Assembly: GCA_949752795.1 (NCBI GenBank)
Contig: OX457058.1
Coordinates: forward strand, 35,342,587 to 35,406,586
Direction of reading: 5' to 3'
DNA length: 64,000 nt
Origin: Hyperoodon ampullatus
Lineage: Eukaryota; Chordata; Mammalia; Artiodactyla; Ziphiidae
Under the pieces are notes generated by a model that saw nothing but the letters and a program-made list of their open reading frames with translations, had not been told where the DNA came from and searched no databases. Of the stretch, positions 1 through 11,279 are shown piece after piece. Within the stretch, counting starts at the first letter, position 1. Every line of letters starts with the position of its first letter. Position numbers and translations under genes: made by a program.

Positions 1-44
1 CATTTCTGGCAGAGAGAATAGCATAGGCAAAGGCATACCTTATT

Positions 45-47
45 AAA

Positions 48-93
<46 letters not shown>
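45..93. repeat. A-rich / (TA)n simple repeat
   Basis: A run of A residues passes into about 20 uninterrupted TA dinucleotides and ends exactly where a SINE head begins. It could be an expanded microsatellite at the insertion site or the tail of an older element. Confidence 0.9.
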
Positions 94-95
<2 letters not shown>

Positions 96-445
96 GCTTC
101 CCTGGTGGCGTAGTCGTTAAGAATCTGCCTGCCAATGCAGGGGACACGGGTTTGAGCCCTAGTCTGGGAAGATCCACATGCCGCAGAGCAACTAAGCCCA
201 TGCGCCACACTACTGAGCCGGTGCTATAGAGCCCGTGAGCCACAAGTACTGAGCCCATGTGCCACAACTACTGAAGCCCGCGCGCCTAGAGCCCGGGCTC
301 TGCAGCAAGAAGACACTGCAGTGAGAAGCCTGCACACCACAAGGAAGAGTAGCCCCCGCTCGCTGCAACTAGAGAAAGCCCACGCACAGCAACGAAGACC
401 CAAAGCAGTCAAAAATAAATTAATTAATTTAAATATATATATATA
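94..445 (+). mobile_element. CHR SINE, long form (CHR-1-like)
   Basis: The tRNA-derived head 'gggcttccctggtggcg' is followed by the degenerate pol III B-box region 'gggtttgagccctag'. The body then repeats 'ccacaactactgaagccc'-type units and ends in 'aaaaataaattaattaa'. This is the longer subtype of about 350 bp. It is non-autonomous and mobilised by L1. The flanks share only a weak 'aaaggca' similarity, so the TSD is uncertain. Confidence 0.9.
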
Positions 446-534
446 AAGGCACTTAAGAAACAGCATAACAATACAATAAAGATAATGAACATGGAAATCT
501 GACCCCAAATGAAAATGAACATACAATCATATAG

Positions 535-720
535 GCAGAGGTCAGATTATGAGGCTGAATTTAATCCTGTGGGCAATGGATTTTTAAGCAGGTGAGTGAT
601 ATGACTGGGTCTGCATTTCAGGAATATTACTTGAATGGTTCATGGGAGAATGCACTGCAGGGGAACCAGAAGGTGGACAAGGAGATCCACTGGGAGATAA
701 GAAGGGACACACACAAGATG
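535..720 (+). repeat. Ancient interspersed repeat fragment, family not named
   Basis: The stretch carries 'gggcaatgga', 'tttttaagcaggtgagtg' and 'atatgactgggtctgcat'. I recognise this pattern from a common old mammalian dispersed repeat, and related stretches occur near 43.1, 43.4 and 62.4 kb here. The remainder from 720 to 1320 shows no recognisable element. Confidence 0.35.
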
Positions 721-1330
721 AAGAGGTCGACTGGGGAATAGTGTCTAAATTTCACTCTAAAACTCTCCTATCTTCTTCAACTTTAAACACAAGTTGCCCT
801 CACCTATTCAGCTTCTCCATGCCCAAACATTGCTTCTGACCTGGGCTTACTAGATGGAAGTTGCGAATCTAAAATACACATAGCTAAGGGAATGTGTCTC
901 GTGTGGTCTTCCCCTGGTGAGAAAGAGGATTATGCTGCAAATTAGACCTATCCCAGGATTGCATGTTGCTATAATCAGAGATAAATCTTCATTCACCATC
1001 TACTTCTTGGTAGGCTCCAATTTTGTCAATAACAGGAAAATAAAAACCATTTTCAAAGACTACAATCAAGCAGTGATGTAAAAGAAATTTATTTGGGGGA
1101 CATGAAGCTTTTGCATTTGGCTTTTCATCTAGATGTGCTGGGGTTTTAGTGGTAAATGTTAACACAGCCTTGGCCTTATTCTTGTGCAAAAATCTGTTTT
1201 CAAAGAAACCTTGGCTTCTCTACCTTCTACCCTTTTATGAAGCAAGAAAGTAAACAGCAAGAAAGCCAGAACCTAGGAGAAAATGTAAAAAAGCAAATTT
1301 TATACCTCAGGATTTTAGAACGTGCTCTAG

Positions 1331-1545
1331 AACAGTATTTTCCAATATGTGTGCCACAAAACACTAGCTGCACAGGATATGAATAAAGGTCAGACAAAAG
1401 AACAGCTCCTTCACCATATAAGTTTGGAAACATGGGGATAAACAAAATTAAGCAGATTTCTTAACTAAAACACTTTTTGGAGACTTTAAAATGTAAATGG
1501 GCATTTCAGATTTCCAAGGGGGTGCATATAAGATACAGTATTTCC
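1331..1545. mobile_element. Possible degenerate hAT-type miniature transposon
   Basis: The end 'acagtattttccaata' resembles the imperfect ends of hAT (MER-type) miniature elements, and a 'tatttcccaccctt' stretch near 1540 could be the other end. The divergence is high and I see no clear 8-bp duplication. Confidence 0.25.
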
Positions 1546-1689
1546 CACCCTTATGTAGTCATGGGAGATGTCTCATACAAGGAAAAATCTCAGTGGAGAT
1601 TTTGAGAAGTCCTGAACCAAAAATTTCACCTTCTCTACTAGCTCCTTTTTTTTTTTTTCTTTCAACCACTTAGTAGCTATGCTCTGCTC

Positions 1690-1856
1690 TTATCAGCTTG
1701 GAAAATATGGCAATACTCAAGTATAAATATAAATAATTAAGGAGACTTGTAAGTTGTTAACATTAGGAGATGAGCACAAGGTATCTGTGAGCTCTCTGTA
1801 CTAGTTTTGCAACGTTTCTGTAAGTTTAAAATTATTTCAAAATATAAAATTTTTTT
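1690..1856 (+). mobile_element. Ancient L1M 3' end fragment
   Basis: The terminal pattern 'ctctctgtactagttttgca', 'ctgtaagtttaaaattat' and 'ttcaaaatataaaattttt' matches the 3' UTR ends of old mammalian L1 (L1M) subfamilies. No coding part is present. Confidence 0.5.
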
Positions 1857-2599
1857 AAATCTCTGAAGGCTTCAGAGAGCAACCAAGGCAATCAGGATCT
1901 GAGGGACCAAAATCATGAAGAAGGGAAATGCACCGAGAAGAGCCATGCATTCACAGCTGCTTCTCCCCTTTGGGGAAATTCCTGCCTTGCAACACACGAT
2001 GTAAAAAATCTGAACAGAAAGCATTAGCCTAGAACCTGCAGCAGTCTCACTGGGCTGGGGAGAGGAAAATTGAAGTGTGCTGTAACCTAGGAAACCAGGA
2101 TAGAAGAGGCCAAAATTCCAGGAAAATAAGGAAACATAAAGAAGTAAACCCGACAGGCTCTGTGCAATTTCCTCTCAAGACTTTGGATAATTCTTAAGCT
2201 GTATATGCACAGAGCAAGATGCTAAGCTACCAAAGAGGCTGCTAGAAGGCTAAAGATCTAAGCAGAGATTTCTGCATTATCACAGTGATCAAGAGACAAA
2301 ATTAGAGTTCAGGATGCCCAATAACGAGGAACCTCAGTAAATGGGTTTTTGGTTCAAACCCTGAAGGCCTAAGGCCCAGGACTAACTGCAAGGTAGAAAG
2401 AGACATGCCCTCACAAAGCCTGATATGCAAACTTGAATCATCACAATTCCTGTTTGCATCAAGATTCTTGACCTTAACCCTCATTATGTGCCAGAATAAA
2501 ATTTCTCTCTGGAGGAAATCTTCACATATAGTATCTGCCATTAAAATAAAAAATCATCTAGCATGCCAGAAGACCAAACCAAACAACTGAAAATTAAGA
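1857..2599. other. No recognisable gene or repeat
   Basis: The open frames are short and stop-rich. I see no splice-flanked coding block, TIR or SINE head in this stretch. Confidence 0.5.
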
Positions 2600-3031
2600 A
2601 AAAAAAAATCCAATAGGCAATCCCAATACTGACATCAAAACTATCTTTAAGATAGCTATGATTAATAAACCCACAGCTAACATCATACTCAGTTGTCAAA
2701 AATGGAAAGCTATCCCTCTAAATTAGGAACAAGACAAGGATGCCCACTCTCCCCACTCTTATTCAACATGGTATTGAAGGCCTAACCAGAGCAATTAGGC
2801 AAAGAAAAGAAATAAAAGGCATCCATATTGGAAAGGAAGAAGTAAAACTGTCACAATTTGCGGATGGCACAATTTTATATATAGAAAACCCTAAAGATTT
2901 CACATAAAAACTATTAGAAATAATAAACAAACACAGTAAAGTTGCAGGGTATATTATCAACTTAAAAAAGACTGTTGCATTTCTATATGCTAACCACAAG
3001 CCAACAGAAAAAGAAATTAAGAAAACAATCC
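2600..3031 (+). pseudogene. Old L1 ORF2 reverse-transcriptase fragment, left half
   Basis: Translated pieces correspond to the L1 ORF2 reverse transcriptase. They include 'aggaacaagacaaggatgcc' (the RT GTRQGCP block) and 'caatttgcggatggcac' (the FADD region, here F-A-D-G, so the second catalytic Asp is lost). In-frame stops interrupt it. It ends at 'gaaaacaatcc' (3021-3031), where a younger L1 has inserted. The same element resumes at 9850 on the far side. Confidence 0.85.
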
Positions 3032-4478
3032 AAGGGGACCTTCAAGATGGCGGAGGAGTAAGATGTGGAGATCACCTTCCTCCCCACAAACACATCAAAA
3101 ATACATCTACATGTGGAACAACTCCTACAGAACACCTACTGAATGCTGGCAGAAGACCTCAGACTTCCCAACGCAGAGCACTGCCTAAATGAGCTCCAGA
3201 GACGGGCGCAAGCTGTGGCTATCAGCTTGGACCCAAGAGATGGGCATGAAACGCTAACACTGCTGCTGCAGCCACCAAGAATCCTGTGTGTAAGCATGGG
3301 TCACTATCCACACTCCCCACCGGAAGCCTGTGCAGCATGCCACTGCCAGGGTCCTGTGATCCAGGGACAGCTTCCCCGGGAGAAAACACGGGGTGCCTCA
3401 GGCTGTTGCAATGTCACAGCAGCCTCTACCACCACAGGCTCACCGTGCATTCCAATTATGACTACCCGTCCCTCCCCACAGCCTGAGTGAGCCAGAGCCC
3501 CCTAATCAGCCGCTGCTTCAACCCCCTCCAGTCTGGGCAGGAACAGATGCCTGAGGGAGACCTACACGCAGAGGTGGGGCCAAAACCAAAGCTGAACCCC
3601 GGGAGCTGTGTGAACAAAGAAGAGAAAGGGAAATCTCTCCCAGCAACCTCAGGAACAGCAGATTAAATCCCCACAATCAACAGCCTCAGGAGCAGCGGAT
3701 TAAATCTCCACAATCAACTTGATGTACCCTGCATCTGTGGAATACCTGAATAGACAATGAATAGTCCCAAAATTGAGGCAGTGAACTTTGGGAGCAACTG
3801 TAGACTTGGGGTTTGCTGTCTGTGACTGATTTGTTTCTGATATTTATGTTTATCTTAGTTTAGTTTTTAGCGCTTGTTATAATTGGTGGATTTGTTTACT
3901 GGTTTGGTTGCTCTCTTATTTATTTACTTATTTTTTTATGTTAATTTTTTTTCTTTCTTTTTTTCTCCCTTTTCTTCTGAGCTGTGTGGCTGAAAGGGTC
4001 TTGGTGCTCCGGCCTGGTGTCAGGCCTGAGCCTCTGAGGTGGGAGAGCTGAGTTCAGGACACTGGACCACCAGAGACCTCCCAGCCCCACGTAATATCAA
4101 TAGGCTAGAGCTCTTCCAGATATCTGTCTCAACACTAAGACCCAGCTCCACCCAACGGCCAGCAGGCTCCAGTGCTGGACGCCCCATGCCAAACAACTAG
4201 TAAGACAGGAAGACAACCTCACCCATTAGCAAAGAGGCTGTCTAAAATCATACTAAGTTCACAGACACCCTAAAACACACCACCGTATGCAGCCCTGCCC
4301 ACCAGAAAGACAAGATCCAGCCCCACCCACCAGAACACAGGCACTAGTCCCCTCCACCAGGAAGCCTACACAAACCACTGAACCAACCTCACTCACTGGG
4401 GACAGACACCAAAAACAATGGGAACTATGAAACTGCAGCCTGCTAAGTGGAGACACCAAACACAGTAACTTAAGCAAA

Positions 4479-5525
4479 ATGAGAAGACAGAGAAATTCAC
4501 AGCAGGTGAAGGAGCAAGGTAAAAAGCCACCAGACTAAACAAATGAGGAAATAGACAGTCTACCTGAAAAAGAACTCAGAGTAATGATAGTAAAGATGAT
4601 CCAAAATCTTGGAAATAGAATGGAGAAAACAGAAGAAACATTTAACAAGGACCTTATAGAACTATAGATCAAACAAACAATGATGAACAATCCAATGAAT
4701 GAAATTAAAAATTCTCGGGGCCTCCCTGGTGGCGCAGTGGTTGAGAGTCCGCCTGCCGATGCAGGGGACGCGGGTTCATGCCCCGGTCTGGAGGATCCCA
4801 CATGCCGCGGAGCGGCTGGGCCCGTGAGCCATGGCCGCTGAGCCTGCACGTCCGGAGCCTGTGCTCCGCGACGGGAGAGGCCACAACAGTGAGAGGCCCG
4901 CGTAACGCAAAAAAATAAAATTAAATTAAAAAAAAATAAAAATTCTCTAGAAGGAATCAGTAGCAGAATAACTGAGGCACAAGAACAGGTAAGTGACCTG
5001 GAAGATAAAATAGTGGAAATAACTACCACAGAGCAGAGTAAAGAAAAAAGAATGAAAAGAACTGAGGACAGTCTCAGAGACCTATGGGACAACATTAAAC
5101 ACAGCAACATTTGAATTATAGGGGTCCCAGAAGAAGAAGAGAAAAAGAAAGGGTCTGAGAAAATATTTGAAGAGACTACAGTTGAAAAGTTCCCTAACAT
5201 GGGAAAGGAAATAGTCAATCAAGTCCAGGAAGCACAGAGAGTCCCGTACAGAATAAATCCAAGGAGAAACATGTCAAGACACATATTAATCAAACTATCA
5301 AAAATTAAATACAAAGAAAAAATATTAAAAGCAGCAAGGGAAAAGCAACAAATAACATACAAGGGAATCCTCATAAGGTTAATGGCTGATTTTTCAGCAG
5401 AAACTCTGCAAGCCAGAAGGGAGTGGCAGGACATATTTGAAGTGATGAAAGGGAAAAAGCTACAACCAAGATTACTCTACTGGCACGGATCTCATTCAGA
5501 TTTGACGGAGAAATTAAAACCTTAA
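4479..5525 (+). pseudogene. L1 ORF1 remnant (RNA-binding chaperone), interrupted
   Basis: ORF1 normally encodes the trimeric RNA-binding protein that packages L1 RNA. The likely start codon at 4479 opens 'MRRQRNSQQ', but TAA stops it after 19 residues (4536). Further downstream the reading resumes with a coiled-coil-like Glu/Lys-rich part. It is then split by the CHR SINE at 4717-4937. Another stop lies at about 5113, where TGA replaces a usual Arg codon, consistent with CpG decay. The longest intact piece (5199-5525) covers the RRM and C-terminal domain, with blocks such as 'RHILIKLSKIKYKEKILKAA' and 'MADFSAETLQARREW'. Assignment to ORF1 is secure; function is lost. Confidence 0.9.
4717..4937 (+). 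mobile_element. CHR SINE, short form (CHR-2-like), inside L1 ORF1
   Basis: The element has the head 'cctccctggtggcgcagtgg', a B-box-like 'ggttcatgccccggtc' and the tail 'gaggcccgcgtaacgc' plus an A/T-rich run. The 10-bp duplication 'aaaaattctc' is at 4707-4716 and 4938-4947. It lies within the young L1 and is therefore younger than it. Confidence 0.95.
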
Positions 5526-5656
5526 CAGACAAGCAAAAGTTAAGAGAATTCAGCACCACCAAACCAGCTTTACAACAAATGCTAAAGGAACTTCTCTAGG
5601 CAGGAAACACAAGAGAAGGAAAAGACGTACAGTAACAAACCCAAACAATTAAGAAA

Positions 5657-6672
5657 ATGGGAATAGGAACATACATATCAATAATTACCTTAAATGTAAA
5701 TGGATTAAATGCTCCAACCAAAAGACACGGGCTTGCTGAATGTATACAAAAATAAGAGTCATATATATGCTGTCTACAAAGACCCACATCAGATCTAGGG
5801 CCACATACAGACTGAAAGTGAGGGGAAGGAAACAGGTATTCCATGCAAATGGAAATCAAAAGAAAGCTGGAGTACCAATTCTCATATCAGACAAAACAGA
5901 ATTTAAAATAAAGATTATTACAAGAGACAAAGAAGGACACTACATAATGATCAAGGGATCAATCCAAGAAGAAGATATAACAATTGTAAATATTTATGAA
6001 CCCAACATAGGAGCACCTCAATACATAAGGCAAATGCTAACAGCCATAAAAGGGGAAATTGACAGTAACACAATAATAGTAGGGGTCTTTAACACCCCAG
6101 TTTCCCCAAAGGACAGATCATCCAAAATGAAAATAAATAAGGAAACACAAGCTTTGGATGACACATTAAACAAGATGGATTTAATTGATATTTATAAGGC
6201 ATTCCATCCAAAATCAACAGAATACACTTTCTTCTCAATTGCTCATGGAACATTCTCCAGGAGAGATCATATCTTGGGTCACAAATCAAGCCTTGGCAAA
6301 TTTAAGAAAATTGAAATAGTATCAAGTATCTTTTCCAACCACAACGTTATGAGATTAGATACCAATTACAGGAAAAAAACTGTAAAAATTACAAACACAT
6401 GGAGATTAAACAATACGCTACTAAATAACCAAAAGATCACAGAAGAAATCAAAGTGGAAATCAAAGCATACCTAGAAACAAATGACAATGAAAACACAAC
6501 GACACAAAACCTATGGGATGCAGCAAAAGCAGTTCTGAGGGAAGTTTATAGCAATACAATCCTACCTCAAGAAACAAGAAACATCTCAAATAAACAACCT
6601 AACCTTACATCTAAAGCAATTAGAGAAAGAAGAACAAAAAAACCCAAGTTAGCAGAAGGAAAGAAATCATGA
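5657..6672 (+). pseudogene. L1 ORF2 remnant: endonuclease domain, catalytically dead
   Basis: The ORF2 start 'MGIGTYISIITLNVNGLNAP' is at 5657 and a stop follows near 5753. An open stretch from 5740 to 6672 covers the rest of the APE-type endonuclease, which nicks target DNA. Several catalytic positions are changed. The usual QETH motif reads STKTH (Glu to Lys), and the GDFN motif reads GVFN (Asp to Val). The SDH motif reads SNH (Asp to Asn), while the DHILG block is kept. The open frame is therefore an accident of low divergence, not a working enzyme. A frameshift at about 6670 moves it into the next piece. Confidence 0.9.
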
Positions 6673-7754
6673 AGATCAGATCAGAAATAAATGAAAAAGA
6701 AATGAAGGAAACGATAGCAAAGATCAATAAAACTAAAAGCTGGTTCTTTGAGAAGATAAACAAAATTGATAAACCACTAGCCAGACTCATCAAGAAAAAA
6801 AGGGAGAAGACTCAAATCAACAGAATTAGAAATGAAAAAGGAGAAGTTACAACTGACACTGCAGAAATGCAAAGGATCATGAGAGATTACTACAAGCAAC
6901 TATATGCCAATAAAATGGACAACCTGGAAGAAATGGACAAATTCTTAGAAAAGCACTACCTTCCAAGACTGAATCAGGAAGAAACAGAAAATATAAACAG
7001 ACGAATCACAAGCACTGAAATTGAGACTGTGATTAAAAATCTTCCAACAAACAAAAGTCCAGGACCAGATGTCTTCACAGGCAAATTCTATCAAACATTT
7101 AGAGAAGAGCTAACACCTATCCTTCTCCAACTCTTCCAAAATACAGTAGGGGGGGAACACTCCCAAACTCATTCTACGAGGCCACCATCACCCTGATACC
7201 AAAACCAGACAAAGATGTCACAAAGAAAGAAAACTAGAGGTCAATATCACTAATGAACATAGATGCAAAAATCCTCAACAAAATACTAGCAAAAAAGAAT
7301 CCAACAGCACATTAAAAGGATCATACACCATGATCAAGTGGGGTTTATCCCAGGAATGCAAGGATTCTTCAATATACACAGATCAATCAATGTGATACAG
7401 CCTATTAACAAATTGGAGGATAAAACCCATATGATCATCTCAATAGGTGCAGAAAAAGCTTTTGACAAAATTCAACACTGATATATGATAAAAACTCTCC
7501 AGAAATTAGGCATAGAGGGAACCTACCTCAACATAGCAAAGGCCATATATGACAAACCCACAGCAAACATAATTCTCAATGGTGAAAAACTGAAACCATT
7601 TCCTCTAAGATCAGGAACAAGACAAGGTTGCCCACTCTCACCACTATCATTCAACACAGTTTTGGAAGTTGTAGCTACAGCAATCAGAGAAGAAAAAGAA
7701 ATAAAAGGAATCCAAATCAGAAAAGAAGAAGTAGAACTGTCAGTCTGCAGATAA
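6669..7754 (+). pseudogene. L1 ORF2 remnant: reverse transcriptase, broken active site
   Basis: The frame continues at 6669-7196, with the [14 protein letters not shown] block of L1 reverse transcriptase. A frameshift lies around 7150 at 'gtagggggggaacac'. Stops run to 7484, and 7485-7754 carries '[14 protein letters not shown]'. The FADD active-site motif should follow 'VELS', but 'cagtctgcagataacat' has lost a base and turns the second Asp codon into Asn. The RT core is therefore inactive. Confidence 0.9.
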
Positions 7755-9462
7755 CATAATACTATACATAGAGAATCCTAAAGATGCCACCAGAAAACTA
7801 TTAAAGCTAATCAATGAATTTGGTAAAGTAGCAGGATCCAAAATTAATGCACAGAAATCTCTTGCATTCTTATACACTAATGATGAAAAATCTGAAAGAG
7901 AAATTAAGGAAACACTTCCATTTACCACTGCAACAAGAAGAATAAAATACCTAGGGATAAACGTACCTAAGGAGACAAAAGACCTGTATGCAGAAAACTA
8001 TGACACTGATGAAAGAAATTAAAGACAATACAAACAGATGGAGAGATATACCATGTTCTTGGATTGGAAGAATCAACATTGTGAAAATGAGTATACTACC
8101 TAAAGCAATCTACAGATTCAATGCAATCCCTATCAAACTACCAATGGCATTCTTCACAGAACTAGAACAAAAAATTTCACAATTTGTATGGAAACACAAA
8201 AGACCTCGAATAGCCAAAGTAATCTTGAGAAAGAAAAACGGAGCTGGAGGAATCAGACTCCCTGACTTCAGACTATACTACAAAGCTACAGTAATCAAGA
8301 CAGTATGGTACTGGCACCAAAAGCAGAAATATAGATCAATGGAATAAGATAGAAAGCCCAGAGATAAGCCCACACACATATGGTCACCTTATCTTTGATA
8401 AAGGAAGAAAGAATATACAATAGAGAAAAGACAGCCCCTTCAATAAATGGTGCTGGGAAAACTGGACAGCTACATGTAAAAGAATGAAAGTAGAGCACTT
8501 CCTAACACCACACACAAAAATAAACTCTAAATAGATTAAAGACCTAAATGTAAGGCCAGACACTTTAAAAGTCTTAAAGGAAAACATACTCAGAACACTC
8601 TATGACATAAATCACAGCAAGATCCTTTTTGACCCAGCTCCTAGAGAAATGGAAATTTAAAAAATAAACAGATGGGACCTAATGAAACGTAAAAGCTTTT
8701 GCACTGCAAAGGAAACCATAAACAAGATGAAAAGACAACCCTCCAAATGGGAGAAAATATCTGCAAATGAAGCAACTGATAAAGGATTAATCTCCAAAAT
8801 ATACAAGCAGCTCATGCAGCTCAATATCAACAAAACAAACAACATAATCCCAAAATGGATAGAAGACCTAAATAGACATTTCTCTAAAGAAGATATACAG
8901 ACTGCCAAAAAACACATGAAAGGATGCTCAACATTACTAATCATTAGAGAAATGCAAATCAAAACTACAATGAGGTATCACCTCACACTGGTCAGAATGG
9001 CCATGATCAAAAAATCTACAAACTATAAATTCTGGAGAAGGTGTGGAGAAAATGGAACCCTCTTGCACTGTTGGTGGGAATGTAAATTGATACAGCCACT
9101 ATGGAGAACAGTATGGAGGTTCCTTAAAAAACCAAAATTAGAACTATCATATGACCCAACAATCCCACTACTGGGCATATACCCTGAGAAAACCATAATT
9201 CAAAGAGTCATGTACCACAATGTTCACTGCAGCTCTATTTACAATAGCCAGGACATGGAAGCAACCTAAGTGTCCATCGACAGATGAATGGATAAAGAAG
9301 ATGTGGCACATATATACAATGGAATATTACTCAGCCATAAAAAGAAATGAAATTGAGCTATTTGTAGTGAGGTGGATGGACCTAGAGTCTGTCATACAGA
9401 ATGAAGTAAGTCAGAAAGAGAAAAACAAATACCATATGCTAACACATATATATGGAATCTAA
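7755..9462 (+). pseudogene. L1 ORF2 remnant: C-terminal part with Cys-rich block
   Basis: Open pieces at 7988-8347, 8682-9269 and 9220-9462 are out of phase with each other. They carry '[20 protein letters not shown]', the Cys-rich segment '[20 protein letters not shown]', and the L1 C-terminus 'MEYYSAIKRNEIELF'. The ORF ends at TAA around 9460. This region normally contributes to nucleic-acid binding by ORF2p. Confidence 0.9.
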
Positions 9463-9849
9463 AAAAAAAAAAGAAAGAAAAAAATGGTTCTGATGAACCT
9501 GGGGCAGGACAGATATTAAGGCGCAGACATAGAGAATGGACTTGAGGACACGGGGAAGAGGGGGAAAGGGTAAGCTGGGACAAAGTGAGAGAGTAGCATT
9601 GACATATAAACACTACCAAATGTAAAATAGATAGCCAGTGGGAAGCAGCTGCATAGCACAGAGAGATCAGCTCAGTGCTTTTTGACCACCTAGAGGGGTG
9701 GGATAGGGAGGGTGGGAGGGAGATGCAAGAGGGAGGGGATATGGGGATATATGCATACATATAGCTGATTCACTTTGTTATACAGCAGAAACCAACACAA
9801 CATTGTAAAGCAATTATACTCCAGTAAAGATGTTAAAAAAAAATACACA
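9463..9849 (+). repeat. L1 3' UTR and A-rich tail
   Basis: The 3' UTR holds 'gggcaggacagatattaagg', a G-rich 'ggtgggatagggagggtggg' and the end 'caattatactccagtaaag'. The same 3' end recurs in the truncated copies at 27195, 28781, 29808, 43138 (reverse) and 55758, so this subfamily was active in the lineage. Confidence 0.9.
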
Positions 9850-10690
9850 GAAAACAATCCCATTTACAATCGCTACAACAAAAAATAAAATACCTAGGAA
9901 TAAATTTAACCAAGGAGGTGAAAGATATGTACACTGAAAACTGTAAGACTTGAAGAAAGAAACTGAAGAAGACACAAATAAATGGAATGATATTCTGTAC
10001 TCATGGATTGGAAGAATTAACATTGTTAAAATGTCCATATTGCCTAAAGCAATCTACAGATTCAATGCAATCCCTATAAAAATCCCAAGGACATTTTTCA
10101 CAGAAATAGAATGAAAATTTCTAAAATTTATATGGAATCACAAAAGACCCCAAATAGCCAAAGCAATATTGAGGAAAAAGAACAAAGCTGGAGGTATCAC
10201 ATGCCCTGATTTTAAACTATATTACAAAGCCACAGTAATCAAAACAGCATGGTACTGGCAGAAAAAGAGATACATAGATCAGTGGAACAGAATTGAGAGC
10301 CCAGAAATAAACCCATGCATATATAGACAACTAATATGAGACAAAGGAGCAAAGAGCATACAGTGGAGAAAAGATAATCATTTCAGTAAATGGTGTTGGG
10401 AAAACTGGACAGCCACACAGACACGCAAAAAAGGAATTAAACCACTATCTCACACCATACACAAAAATGAACTCAAAATGGATTAAGGACTTTAATGGAA
10501 GACCTGAAACCATGAAACTCCTAGAAGAAAACATAGGCAATACACTCTTTGACACTGGCCTTAGCAATATATTTCTAGATATGACTCCTAAGGCAAGGGA
10601 AGCAAAAGCAAAAAATAAACAAATGGCACTACATTAAACTAAAAAGTTTCTGCACAGCCAAAGAAGCCATCAAGAAAATGCTTGACTTAA
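9850..10690 (+). pseudogene. Old L1 ORF2 fragment, right half
   Basis: This resumes the old L1 broken at 3031: 'gaaaacaatcc' is followed by 'catttacaatcgctacaac' and 'aaatacctaggaataaattt'. Translated pieces match ORF2 downstream of the RT core. In-frame stops are frequent. Similarity ends near 'gaagccatcaagaaaatg'. The full old fragment spans 2600-3031 plus 9850-10690. Confidence 0.85.
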
Positions 10691-10699
10691 ATAATCTAA

Positions 10700-11010
10700 T
10701 TTACTTTTGTAGAAAATTGGAGCAAACATGACAGAATAAAGATTGTTTTCAAGTAAACATGGAACATTTACCAAAACGGACCATATGCTGAATCATAAAG
10801 CACATCTCCAACAATTTCAAAGTCTAAAACCATTCAGAATATGTTCTCTGACCACAGTGATATTAATATGGAAATCAATATCTGAAAATTTCCCAAATAT
10901 TTGGAAATTAAGCAACACATCTAAATAACCCGAATCAAAGATGAAATCATGATGGGTGTTAGAAAATATTTGTAAATAAATAATACCAAATATACAGATA
11001 TATCTAAGTT
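10700..11010 (+). pseudogene. Older L1M ORF2 endonuclease-region fragment
   Basis: Pieces such as 'catggaacatttaccaaaac' and 'aatatggaaatcaatatctg' resemble the end of the endonuclease domain in ancient L1M ORF2. Stops and frameshifts are dense. Confidence 0.5.
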
Positions 11011-11157
11011 TGTGTGATGCAACTACAGGTGTTCTCAGAGGAGAACAGCTCTATAAGTCATCAGTTCTCAAACTCTTTGATTTCAGAATTCCCTTATGTT
11101 TTTAAAAACAATTTAGGACGCCTACCACATGCCATACATCAAAAACAATCCCTCATT

Positions 11158-11239
11158 GATCTTAAAATAAATGTCAAAGGTAAAACTAAAGATTCTATGA
11201 TCTTAAAATAAACGTCAAAGGTAAAACTAAAGATTCTAA
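11158..11239. repeat. 41-bp tandem duplication
   Basis: Two adjacent copies (11158-11198 and 11199-11239) begin 'gatcttaaaataaa' and end 'ctaaagattcta', with only one or two differences. The low divergence implies a fairly recent local duplication. Confidence 0.9.
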
Positions 11240-11279
11240 GCATGAACATAAGCTTGGGATAAGAGATATCTCAACCAGT

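Larger units (their letters stand above)
3032..9849 (+). mobile_element. Near full-length L1 retrotransposon, inactive
   Basis: The element starts with the L1 5' UTR motif 'caagatggcggaggagtaag' (3044 on). It then carries ORF1 and ORF2 remnants and a 3' UTR ending 'aaagcaattatactccagta' plus an A-rich tail. The flanks are 11-bp duplications 'gaaaacaatcc' at 3021-3031 and 9850-9860. The length of about 6.8 kb includes a CHR SINE at 4717-4937. Without the SINE it is about 6.6 kb, in the normal full-length L1 range. Both ORFs are disrupted, so it cannot move by itself. The target was an older L1. Confidence 0.95.

Noticed and set aside
94..180. tRNA genes at SINE heads
   Set aside because: The heads are tRNA-derived and have box-like sequence, but they do not fold as a full cloverleaf with acceptor stem and are part of SINEs.
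4535..5218. 227-residue minus-strand frame opposite L1 ORF1
   Set aside because: It runs through the SINE and the A-rich antisense of ORF1 and gives hydrophobic low-complexity protein. It is a shadow frame.
5740..6672. 310-residue open frame that looks like a nuclease gene
   Set aside because: It is the L1 ORF2 endonuclease with altered catalytic motifs and a stop before it, inside a defined L1 element.
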